Origin: Prevotella sp.
Lineage (GTDB): Bacteria; Bacteroidota; Bacteroidia; Bacteroidales; Bacteroidaceae
Direction: 5' to 3'
Length of the DNA stretch: 61,249 bases
Assembly: GCA_017475265.1 (NCBI GenBank)
Contig: JAFVFY010000042.1
Coordinates: forward strand, 1 to 61,249
Of the stretch, positions 43,276-50,016 are shown in pieces. The position numbers and the translations under genes are program-made. The notes beneath the pieces were generated by a model, which searched no databases, was not told where the DNA came from, and saw only the letters and a program-made list of their open reading frames with translations. Every line of letters starts with the position of its first letter. Positions within the stretch are counted from its first letter, which is position 1.

Positions 43276-43472
43276 AAAAAGCTCTGGATGGCTCTCACGG
43301 ATGTCGATGCGGTCTATCCTGGCGGTCACGAATGCAGGGGCTAAATCGCCTCGGCGAGCGACTTCTTCCAACTGTGGCAGGAACTGCTTGATGCGGCCTT
43401 GAAACCCGCCAACAACACATTAGCGGCGATGCCTATCCAACTGGTGCGAATGATTTGGGAACTACGGTCCAT
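43276..43472 (-). pseudogene. Fused fragments: cation diffusion facilitator start and unknown tail
   Basis: From ATG at 43472 the minus strand reads MDRSSQIIRTSWIGIAANVL and LAGFKA, the start of a CDF transporter, then becomes unrelated and stops. In another frame, RIKQFLPQLEEVARRGDLAP and FVTARIDRIDIRESHPEL continue to about 43276; I do not recognise that family. Two different gene ends appear to have been joined. Confidence 0.5.
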
Positions 43473-43490
43473 ACTTTTATTATTTGTAAC

Positions 43491-44219
43491 TTACCTGATA
43501 AAGTTCATGAACGCAGGGCGCTCGTCGCGATGTGGAGCGGGATGGCCGTCGGCATGGATCTTCTGAAGCAGGAAGGCCATGTTGGTGGCCAGCGTTCGCA
43601 TGGTCTGCATACCCTCGGTGTCGAGCTTCACCTCGCCCTTGCCGGCTCCGTAGGCGATGTTCCAGTACTGCGAGGTCACCACGGGCATGTTCATCATTTC
43701 GAACATCATGTTCATAGTCTGAAGCGTGGCCGTAGCACCGCCACGACGGCAGACGGCCAGAGCTGCTGCGGGCTTGTTTTGCACCAGATGGCCTGCCGAG
43801 AAGAATAGCCGTTGCATCAGCGAGAGGATGCCGCCGTTCGGCTGGCCGTAATAGACGGGAGTGCCGACGATGAGCGCATCAGACTCTTTCATCTTCTCAG
43901 TAATCACACTGCACATGTCATCATCGAACACACAACCTGCGCCGCCGTTCTGTCGGCAACCGCCGCAGTTGATGCACATGCGGACGGGTTTACGGCCAAT
44001 CTGAACAATCTCCGACTCCACGCCGTGCTTCTGCAGTGTCGCCTCGATTTCCTTCAGGCAACAGAACGTGTTGCCGTCTGTTCGTGGACTGCCGTTAATC
44101 AGTAATACTTTAGGAGTCTTGCCACCAGTTACGTTGTTCAACATCGCCGACACGGGCGAAACGACCGCCGCTCCCGCAGCTGCCATCGTTGCTTTCTTGA
44201 TAAAATCTCTTCTTTCCAT
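43491..44219 (-). CDS. Tat-exported flavodoxin family protein
   Basis: A 242-residue flavoprotein. N-terminal MERRDFIKKATMAAAGAAVV is a twin-Arg signal (RRDFIK), so it is exported folded with its FMN. Then KVLLINGSPRTDGNTFCCLK (phosphate loop), an MCINCGGCRQNGGAGC Cys cluster, and ALIVGTPVYYGQPNGGILSL. The family start KVLLINGSPR is the piece fused onto the MATE gene at 12399. Likely an NAD(P)H-dependent FMN reductase or quinone reductase; periplasmic electron donor unclear. Confidence 0.85.
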   Translation of the reverse strand: MERRDFIKKATMAAAGAAVVSPVSAMLNNVTGGKTPKVLLINGSPRTDGNTFCCLKEIEATLQKHGVESEIVQIGRKPVRMCINCGGCRQNGGAGCVFDDDMCSVITEKMKESDALIVGTPVYYGQPNGGILSLMQRLFFSAGHLVQNKPAAALAVCRRGGATATLQTMNMMFEMMNMPVVTSQYWNIAYGAGKGEVKLDTEGMQTMRTLATNMAFLLQKIHADGHPAPHRDERPAFMNFIR

Positions 44220-44239
44220 AAGTCTAGTTTGCTATTGTG

Positions 44240-44359
44240 TTATTTGATTTCTTCTAGTGCTCCAGTTTCAGAATCAATGATAAACCCACGAACAACAATA
44301 TCCTTAGGCACCAACGGATGGGTCTTGATGCTATTGAAGTCGATAATTTGGTCAATCAT
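44240..44359 (-). pseudogene. Miniature carbonic anhydrase with internal deletion
   Basis: A 39-codon frame from ATG at 44359. MIDQIIDFN matches the first residues of beta-carbonic anhydrases and SIKTHPLVPKDIVVRGFIID with SETGALEEIK matches their last 30 residues. The zinc-binding Cys-Asp-His-Cys core is missing. Same pattern as the nitroreductase at 7906. Leader contains TAAAACTTATTAAAAC. Confidence 0.6.
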
Positions 44360-44413
44360 ACTAAAACTTATTAAAACAGATGACAAAATTAAACAAAATC
44401 GTGGAATTATTAC

Positions 44414-44421
44414 TAACTTTG
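44414..44421 (+). promoter_or_regulatory. -7 element of the second RidA cassette
   Basis: TAACTTTG, 36 bases upstream of the ATG at 44457. Followed by ATTACAATACTTTAATG-type leader shared with 8169-8190. Confidence 0.55.
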
Positions 44422-44456
44422 CCAACATTATTACAATACTTTAATGTTTTTGCGAT

Positions 44457-44834
44457 ATGAAGAAAGTAATTAGTACAACAAAGGCACCTGCTGCTATCGG
44501 CCCATACAGTCAGGCCATCCAAGTGGGAAATCTGGTATATACCTCCGGACAGTTGCCCATTGACCCCGCTACGGGAAATTTCCCAGAGGGCGGTATCAAG
44601 GAACAGACACGTCAGTCGATCAGCAACATTCAGGCTATCCTTCAGGAGGCCGGGTTGACTATGGGAAGCGTGATAAAGACTACGGTATTCATGGCGGATA
44701 TGAACGACTTTGCCGACATGAGCAGCGTCTATGCAGAATTCTTCAGTGAGCCTTATCCCGCAAGGTCTGCCGTTGCCGTTAAGTCGCTTCCAAAGGGTGC
44801 GCTAGTTGAAATAGAAGTCGTGGCTGAGATATGA
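44457..44834 (+). CDS. ridA: RidA family enamine/imine deaminase, second copy
   Basis: A 125-residue RidA protein close to the one at 8760-9137 along its full length, with [35 protein letters not shown], and the terminal [20 protein letters not shown]. The main differences are in the middle helix (SISNIQAILQEAGL). Overlaps the thioredoxin-like gene by 4 bases, as in the first cassette. Confidence 0.95.
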   Translation: MKKVISTTKAPAAIGPYSQAIQVGNLVYTSGQLPIDPATGNFPEGGIKEQTRQSISNIQAILQEAGLTMGSVIKTTVFMADMNDFADMSSVYAEFFSEPYPARSAVAVKSLPKGALVEIEVVAEI

Positions 44835-45373
44835 ACAAGAAATTAGCAATTCCTGTACTATCCTTGCTGTTCGCTGTGGGATCGCAGGCTCAGACGGCAT
44901 TCTTGCATCCCGATGGTGGCAAGCGACCGGAGGTCGAGCGGAAGAAGGTCTATGACGAGGACATCAACCCCATCGAGCAGATAGGCCAGGCCGTAGCAAA
45001 AGCCAAGTCTGAAGGAAAGTTCGTCATCTGTCAGGTTGGTGGCAACTGGTGTCCCTGGTGCTTGCGGTTTGCTGACTTCATAACGAATGACAGTACCATC
45101 AGCAATGTCATTGACGAGAACTTTGTCTATATCCATGTGAACTATAATCCCCGTAAGTCAGGTGGTGCGGAGAAAGAAGCTCTGGCCAAGGCTATGCTGC
45201 AACGTCTGAATAATCCAGCCCGCTTCGGATTCCCTGTGTTTGTCGTACTTGATGAAGAAGGCAAAGTCATCCATATTCAGGATTCGAGCTTCTTGGAAGA
45301 GGGACAGGGCTATAGCCAGGAAAAAGTGCTGCGTTTCTTCAAGAACTGGACTCCAAAAGCCGTGAAGCAATGA
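44831..45373 (+). CDS. Secreted thioredoxin-like protein, second copy
   Basis: A 180-residue paralogue of the 9134 protein. It has a different, longer N terminus: signal peptide (SLLFAVGSQAQT) and an extra FLHPDGGKRPEVERK stretch, then identical [20 protein letters not shown], active site [10 protein letters not shown] near residue 71 and the same C-terminal third. Likely periplasmic disulfide oxidoreductase. Followed without a gap by a truncated hypothetical gene. Confidence 0.88.
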   Translation: MNKKLAIPVLSLLFAVGSQAQTAFLHPDGGKRPEVERKKVYDEDINPIEQIGQAVAKAKSEGKFVICQVGGNWCPWCLRFADFITNDSTISNVIDENFVYIHVNYNPRKSGGAEKEALAKAMLQRLNNPARFGFPVFVVLDEEGKVIHIQDSSFLEEGQGYSQEKVLRFFKNWTPKAVKQ

Positions 45374-45530
45374 CGCAACCAAAGTTCATAATCACTCTCG
45401 ATGGCGTGTTCCGTCTTGGTATGGTCAATCAGCATAAGGACTTGCTGAAGCCGGGCGACCTGTGCTCAGGATGAGATTCGGACGGTGGTCAATGCCGTTC
45501 GGGCGCGCTCGGCCTTTAGGATGCTCTTAT
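45370..45530 (+). pseudogene. Truncated hypothetical genes at the end of the second cassette
   Basis: ATG at 45370 opens 34 codons (MTQPKFIITLDGVFRLGMVN...) matching the start of the gene at 10506, and then the sequence jumps to a piece of the gene at 10807 (GAGATTCGGACGGTGGTC) and stops. The deoxyribosyltransferase and acetyltransferase genes of the first cassette are absent. A REP-like string (CGCTCGGCC...GGATGCTC) sits at 45496-45516. Confidence 0.75.
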
Positions 45531-45557
45531 TTTTCCAGAGAATTGGCTTTTACATAA

Positions 45558-46466
45558 TCATTTTACCCCATGCACAAGCATTTTTAGAGTATAAACGGAT
45601 TTTGATGCGGTTATGAATAAGATGTTACGCTCTTTGCCGCCGAAGCAAACGTTGGCCGTCCAGTCCTCGGGGATGGGGAAATGGGCTATCTGCTGGCCAT
45701 TCTTATCGAATACGGTCACGCCGTCGCCTGTCAGATAGATGTTCCCACGGTCGTCTATCGTCATCCCGTCCGACCCCATGTCGGCAAACACCTGGCGGTT
45801 CGTTAGGGAGCCGTTCGTCTGAATGTCGTATTTCAGGATTCTGTTTGCCTTTGCCTCTGCGACATACAGATACTTGCCGTCGGGTGTTCCGACAATCCCA
45901 TTAGGTTGGTTAAGCGTTGAGTCGAGCATGACCAATTGTTTGCCTCCGGGTGCAAGATAATACAAGCCTTCCACAGGCTGCTGGCGCTCTGGGTCGCGCG
46001 TCCAGTAGTCGCGCTTGAAATAAGGGTCGGTCAGATAATAGCTGCCATCCTTCGCGATCCATACATCGTTGGGGCCGTTCAGCAACTTTTCGCGGTAGTC
46101 GGTCACAAGTGTATTGTGTTGACCTTTCATGTTGAACGACCAGAGCTGGTTGTCCATATCTGCGCAGGCTATCAGGTTGCCCTGGGCATCAAAGTACATC
46201 CCGTTAGAGCGACCGCTCTGATCAGTGAACAGCGTTATCTCTCCCGATTCGCAGTCCCAACGGTAAATCCTATTGTTAGGCTGGTCTGTGAAGTAGACGT
46301 TACCCCTTGCATCTGTCGCAGGCCCTTCTGTAAAGCTATACGAATCAGCGAGTCTTACAGGTACTTCACCTTCTGCAACGATATCATTTGAGTGAGCTGA
46401 AGCACATGCAGCCATAAGAATGGTGCTTGCCAAAAATATTAGTGAGTTTGATAACCTTTTTTTCAT
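45558..46466 (-). CDS. SMP-30/gluconolactonase-type lipoprotein
   Basis: About 302 residues. A lipoprotein signal (MKKRLSNSLIFLASTILMAACAS, lipobox LMAACA) supports starting at 46466; ATGs at 46472 and 46496 are earlier. The beta-propeller has Glu in FTEGPATDARGNVYFTD, Asn in LLNGPNDVWIAKDG and Asp in MGSDGMTIDDRGNIYL, the metal ligands of SMP-30/gluconolactonase enzymes. It may hydrolyse sugar lactones in the periplasm. Last gene of the operon from 49898. Confidence 0.87.
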   Translation of the reverse strand: MKKRLSNSLIFLASTILMAACASAHSNDIVAEGEVPVRLADSYSFTEGPATDARGNVYFTDQPNNRIYRWDCESGEITLFTDQSGRSNGMYFDAQGNLIACADMDNQLWSFNMKGQHNTLVTDYREKLLNGPNDVWIAKDGSYYLTDPYFKRDYWTRDPERQQPVEGLYYLAPGGKQLVMLDSTLNQPNGIVGTPDGKYLYVAEAKANRILKYDIQTNGSLTNRQVFADMGSDGMTIDDRGNIYLTGDGVTVFDKNGQQIAHFPIPEDWTANVCFGGKERNILFITASKSVYTLKMLVHGVK

Positions 46467-46477
46467 ATTCATCCTAT

Positions 46478-47302
46478 TTATAATTCCAATTTCCAACCGT
46501 TGTCCCCGTGGTATATCATCTGGTGGGTCATGCCACCGTCAATGCAGATGTTCTCTCCCGTGATGAAACCCGCCTTATCGGAACATAGGAAGAGCACCAT
46601 GTTGGCGATGTCCAGAGGATTGCCGACACGACCGACGGGCTGCTGAACGACATCGGGGCTTGACCTACGGTCGAGCCGCCTCCCGCTCGGCAGAGTTGAT
46701 GCGAGCATCACTCTGCTCTCGCTTACTCGGTCGCCTTCATAGACGGTGTAGGCAGTGTCTATCCAACCTGGTGAGATAGAGTTGACACGGACACGTCCGG
46801 CAAGGCTGACGGCCAGCGCATGCGTCAGTGCTGCGATGCCTCCTTTGGCAGCTGTGTAGCTCTCCGTCTGGGGTTGGCTCATACGATCGCGTGACGAAGA
46901 AATATTCACGATAGCAGCTCCTTCGGCGAAATGCGGGGCGAAGAGCTTAGCGAGGTAGAACGGGGCGGTGACTCCAACGCTCATGGCATACTGGAACTCC
47001 TCGTAGCTGCACTCGTCGATGCCTTTCATCAGCGGCAGGGCATTGTTGATGAGATAGTCCACATGGCCGTGCCTCGCAATGACCTCCTGGGCAAACTGTT
47101 CCAAAGTATGTTTGTCGGCAATGTCGCTCACAAAGTGGTCGCCCTCCTGCTTGGCTTCGCCGAGCCTGCTCCCGCTCGGCCAATCAAGCGAACTTGTTGG
47201 CTCTCGCTTAATCGCAGCTTTGTCAATCACACAGACCTGCGCTCCAGCCTTCAGGAACTCTTCGGCAATGCAACGGCCTATACCCTGTGCGCCACCCGTC
47301 AC
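46478..47302 (-). CDS. SDR oxidoreductase with two in-frame repeat inserts
   Basis: A 274-residue short-chain dehydrogenase. Seen: TGGAQGIGRCIAEEF (NAD loop), NINNAL-like DYLINNALPLM, Ser in NISSSRDRM, YTAAKGG with Tyr and Lys, NSISPGWIDTAY, and IDGGMTHQM. Normal size would be about 225. Two extra pieces are seen at residues about 29-53 and 191-214, encoded by related GC-rich palindromic DNA. The start is odd: GTG at 47302; an upstream ATG at 47328 is out of frame by one base, so the N terminus may be damaged. The operon with an esterase and SMP-30 suggests sugar oxidation. Confidence 0.82.
   Translation of the reverse strand: MTGGAQGIGRCIAEEFLKAGAQVCVIDKAAIKREPTSSLDWPSGSRLGEAKQEGDHFVSDIADKHTLEQFAQEVIARHGHVDYLINNALPLMKGIDECSYEEFQYAMSVGVTAPFYLAKLFAPHFAEGAAIVNISSSRDRMSQPQTESYTAAKGGIAALTHALAVSLAGRVRVNSISPGWIDTAYTVYEGDRVSESRVMLASTLPSGRRLDRRSSPDVVQQPVGRVGNPLDIANMVLFLCSDKAGFITGENICIDGGMTHQMIYHGDNGWKLEL
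46661..46731. repeat. REP-like element inside the SDR gene (insert 2)
   Basis: Contains CCCGCTCGGC and CTCTCGCTTA at its ends and two small hairpins (GATGC/GCATC; CGAGC/GCTCG). It encodes SESRVMLASTLPSGRRLDRR. Related to the element at 47155. Confidence 0.7.
47155..47212. repeat. REP-like element inside the SDR gene (insert 1)
   Basis: Shares CCCGCTCGGC and CTCTCGCTTA with 46661-46731 and has a CCGAGC/GCTCGG stem. It encodes KREPTSSLDWPSGSRLGEAK. Confidence 0.7.
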
Positions 47303-47333
47303 GACGGCAACAAATATTCCATATCTTCCATAG

Positions 47334-48785
47334 CTATTTTGCTTGCTTCATCAATTGACGCATGTCCTTATCGCTGACGGCATAGGTGTAGATGCGGAAG
47401 TCGGCGATATCAGTCTGCGTAAGGTATTTGTCACCGCGGAAGGGGGCACGGCCTATCCAGCAATTAGCGGGAGCATCCTTGAAGATTTCGGCAAGGATGG
47501 GCATGCGGTCGTTGCGCCCGATGAGTTTGCCATCGATGAAGAGTTCACCCTTGTGGACCTGCTGGCGGTAGATGGCATGATGCCAGACGTCGCGCTTGGG
47601 CTTGTCGCCAGTCATGATGATTTCCTCGTGTTCATAGCCACCGGTTGAGGTCTCGAAACGTTGTTCGTTCAGGCGCATGGCCATATAGGGGCCTTCGTGG
47701 GCACTGTTCTCGGCCAGTGCGGAGAAGGCAAAGAGGAAATGGCCGTAGCCGTCGAGTTCGTTCTCGGAACTGACCTTGTAATGGACGGATACCGTAAAGT
47801 CGCGGAGCTGACTGATCATTGCGCCAGTCTCTGCCGTGAGGTCGTAATAGCCGTTGTTCGTTCCCAGATGGAGGACGCCATCATCGATGCGAACGTCGCG
47901 ACGCACGTATTCTTTCTGCCAGGCAAATCGGTACTCGGCCTGTTGTTCGGACTTGATGGTCGGCACAGGCAAGGCAGAAGTCATCTTGGCGGTAATCCTG
48001 CGGATGTGATCCTTCAGAATCTTGTAGGCCGGGAACGGCATGGCGCCGTGGTCGTAGCCCTGCATCTCGTAGAGCGTCACGTCCTTGTGATCCGCGAGCT
48101 TCAGCATGCGCCAGAAGTAGGCCTGCTCCTCATAGCGTCCGTAGAGTTCCAGTTCGCGGTCGCCGGAGATGATGACGATGGGAGGGGCGTCGGCACGGAC
48201 GTAGGTGAGCGGGGCGTACTGGTCGATGGTGGCCTGCAAGGGACCGATGCCCTGCTGCTTACGTATATTATAATGTGTAACACACTGGCCGCTGAACGGC
48301 ACGAGGGCCGCGAGTGAGTCAGCATCAACGCCGTACTTCGCCAGCCAGCGCTTGTCGAGTCCGATCATGTCGAGCAGATAGCCACCCGCTGAGTGTCCGG
48401 CCACGAATATCTTGCGACGGCTGCCATTGTACTTCGCGATGTTCTTGTACGTCCAGGCCACGGCTGCCGCGGCGTCATCGAGGATGTCGTCAATGGGAGC
48501 CTTTGGCAGCAGACGGTAGTTCGCCGCGACGACCACGAGACCGCTGTTCCTGAGCTGCGGGTCTATGTGCTTCTCGCCGCCCTCGATGCCGCCGCCGTGG
48601 AACCAGACGACCACGGGCGCGTCCTGGGCATTCGTAGGATAATACACGTCGAGCTTGCAGCGCTCCAGGGCATAGCCCTGCGCCGCATCGCGATACGGGA
48701 TGTCGTTCACTTGATTGTACTGCGCCCGTGCAGTTCCAGCAAAGAGCAGCACTATGAGGATGAGAGTTAAACTTTTCATGTTCAT
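47334..48785 (-). CDS. Secreted alpha/beta hydrolase with C-terminal LamG domain
   Basis: A 483-residue protein. Signal peptide (LILIVLLFAGTARAQ); an acetyl esterase-like domain with HGGG oxyanion motif WFHGGGIEGGE near 62, GHSAGGYLLDM near 131 and the acid/His in DRELELYG and GYDHGAMPF; from about 290 a concanavalin-like LamG/LAM_G_3 domain with WHHAIYRQQVHKGELFIDGK. Likely deacylates glycan side chains, using the lectin-like part to bind carbohydrate. Starts 28 bases after the serine hydrolase stop. Confidence 0.85.
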   Translation of the reverse strand: MNMKSLTLILIVLLFAGTARAQYNQVNDIPYRDAAQGYALERCKLDVYYPTNAQDAPVVVWFHGGGIEGGEKHIDPQLRNSGLVVVAANYRLLPKAPIDDILDDAAAAVAWTYKNIAKYNGSRRKIFVAGHSAGGYLLDMIGLDKRWLAKYGVDADSLAALVPFSGQCVTHYNIRKQQGIGPLQATIDQYAPLTYVRADAPPIVIISGDRELELYGRYEEQAYFWRMLKLADHKDVTLYEMQGYDHGAMPFPAYKILKDHIRRITAKMTSALPVPTIKSEQQAEYRFAWQKEYVRRDVRIDDGVLHLGTNNGYYDLTAETGAMISQLRDFTVSVHYKVSSENELDGYGHFLFAFSALAENSAHEGPYMAMRLNEQRFETSTGGYEHEEIIMTGDKPKRDVWHHAIYRQQVHKGELFIDGKLIGRNDRMPILAEIFKDAPANCWIGRAPFRGDKYLTQTDIADFRIYTYAVSDKDMRQLMKQAK

Positions 48786-48812
48786 CGTTTTCAGATTTTG
48801 CTTTGTGACTAA

Positions 48813-49877
48813 TTACAATACGGGCAGGATAACCTCCCACACGAGGTTGAGCTCGCCCTGCAGGTCAGCGTTATCGGAGGTGATGGCGATGACGGCGTTC
48901 TTGTCGGGCACGACGATGATGTACTGACCGCGGGCACCGTCGGCACGGAAGCAGCCGGGGCGGCAGCGCCACATCTGGTAGCCGTAGCCTTGCATCCAGT
49001 CGCTGGTCTCTGGGGTCATGCCCTTGGCCGCGGCATCCTCCATGCGCGTGCCGGGATTGACACTCTCTACCTGCTTCTTCGACATCTCAGTCACCCATTC
49101 GGCGGGGATCAACTGCTGGCCGTTCCATTCGCCATTCTGCAAGAGCAGCTGGCCCATCTTCGCCAGATCCTCGGTTTTCAGGTAGAGGCCCCAGCCGCCG
49201 CAGTTGATGCCCTGCGGACTCTCCTCCCACTTGGGCTTGTCGATGTGGAGGGGCTGGAAGAGGCGTGTATCGAGATAATCCACGACTTTCTCGCCTGTGA
49301 CTTTCTGCACGATGGCGGAGCACATATAAGTGCCAAGGCTGTTGTAGAGATAGAACGTGCCAGGTTCATGCACCACGGGGTGAGCGAGGAATGCCGTTAC
49401 CCAGTCTGCACCCTCCTCGCGCTGTCCTGTCGGTTCTTCGTCATGTCCGCACGACATCGTCAGCAGGTCGCGCACGGTCATCGCCTTCAGATTATCGCTC
49501 ACGTCGGCGGGCAGTTTGTCGGGGAAGAAGTCGATGACCTTGTCCGTCAGCGCCAGCTTCCCGTCGGCTATGGCGAGCCCCACGGCGGTGGCGGTAAATG
49601 TCTTGCTGACAGAGTGGAGCACATGCGGTACGGTGTCCAAACCCTCGCTCTGCCAGCGACTGTAGATGACGCTACCGTCGCGTACAATCATCACGCTGTG
49701 TATGTCCATCGAGTCGGCTGCCGTCTGCTCGAAGAAGCCGTCCATGGCCTTCGTCACGCTGTCAGGGGTTTCAGCACGGGGCAGGTCAATAATCTCTGCC
49801 GTTTCCTTCACGTTGTTCTTACATGCCGTCAGTGCCATCAGCACAAGGGCGGCGAAAAAAGTCTTTCTCATTTTCAT
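48813..49877 (-). CDS. Serine hydrolase of the class C beta-lactamase/EstB type, lipoprotein
   Basis: About 354 residues from 49877; ATGs at 49898 and 49871 are alternatives. Lipobox ALTACK near the start. The fold is a penicillin-binding/beta-lactamase type: SxxK motif SVSK, Y-x-N motif YLYNSLG, and a C-terminal HxG-like region DGARGQYI, which here lacks the usual His-Thr-Gly. More likely an esterase or peptidase than a drug-degrading enzyme. First gene of the minus-strand operon. Confidence 0.85.
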   Translation of the reverse strand: MKMRKTFFAALVLMALTACKNNVKETAEIIDLPRAETPDSVTKAMDGFFEQTAADSMDIHSVMIVRDGSVIYSRWQSEGLDTVPHVLHSVSKTFTATAVGLAIADGKLALTDKVIDFFPDKLPADVSDNLKAMTVRDLLTMSCGHDEEPTGQREEGADWVTAFLAHPVVHEPGTFYLYNSLGTYMCSAIVQKVTGEKVVDYLDTRLFQPLHIDKPKWEESPQGINCGGWGLYLKTEDLAKMGQLLLQNGEWNGQQLIPAEWVTEMSKKQVESVNPGTRMEDAAAKGMTPETSDWMQGYGYQMWRCRPGCFRADGARGQYIIVVPDKNAVIAITSDNADLQGELNLVWEVILPVL

Positions 49878-49928
49878 TAAGCCATTGTTTAGTTTCATTG
49901 TTGGTGACTTTTATAATAAATCACAAAA

Positions 49929-49980
49929 CTTGGGGCAAATATAACGAATATTCGGCAATAATTCGTATATTTGCCCCAAG
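49929..49980. promoter_or_regulatory. Palindromic divergent promoter region
   Basis: A 21-base arm at 49929-49949 and its near-exact complement at 49961-49980, one base shorter. Each arm carries a -7 box: CAAATATA (TATATTTG read on the minus strand) at 49936-49943, and TATATTTG at 49966-49973 on the plus strand. The two divergent operons (49877 leftward and 50017 rightward) appear to be controlled from one symmetric site. Confidence 0.7.
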
Positions 49981-50016
49981 GTTTAAGAAGAATTGTGAAT
50001 ATACAAAACTAAACGT

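Noticed and set aside
48813-49877. Drug-resistance beta-lactamase
   Set aside because: SVSK and YNS are present but no clear third motif is seen, and the operon context points to esterase-like glycan functions.
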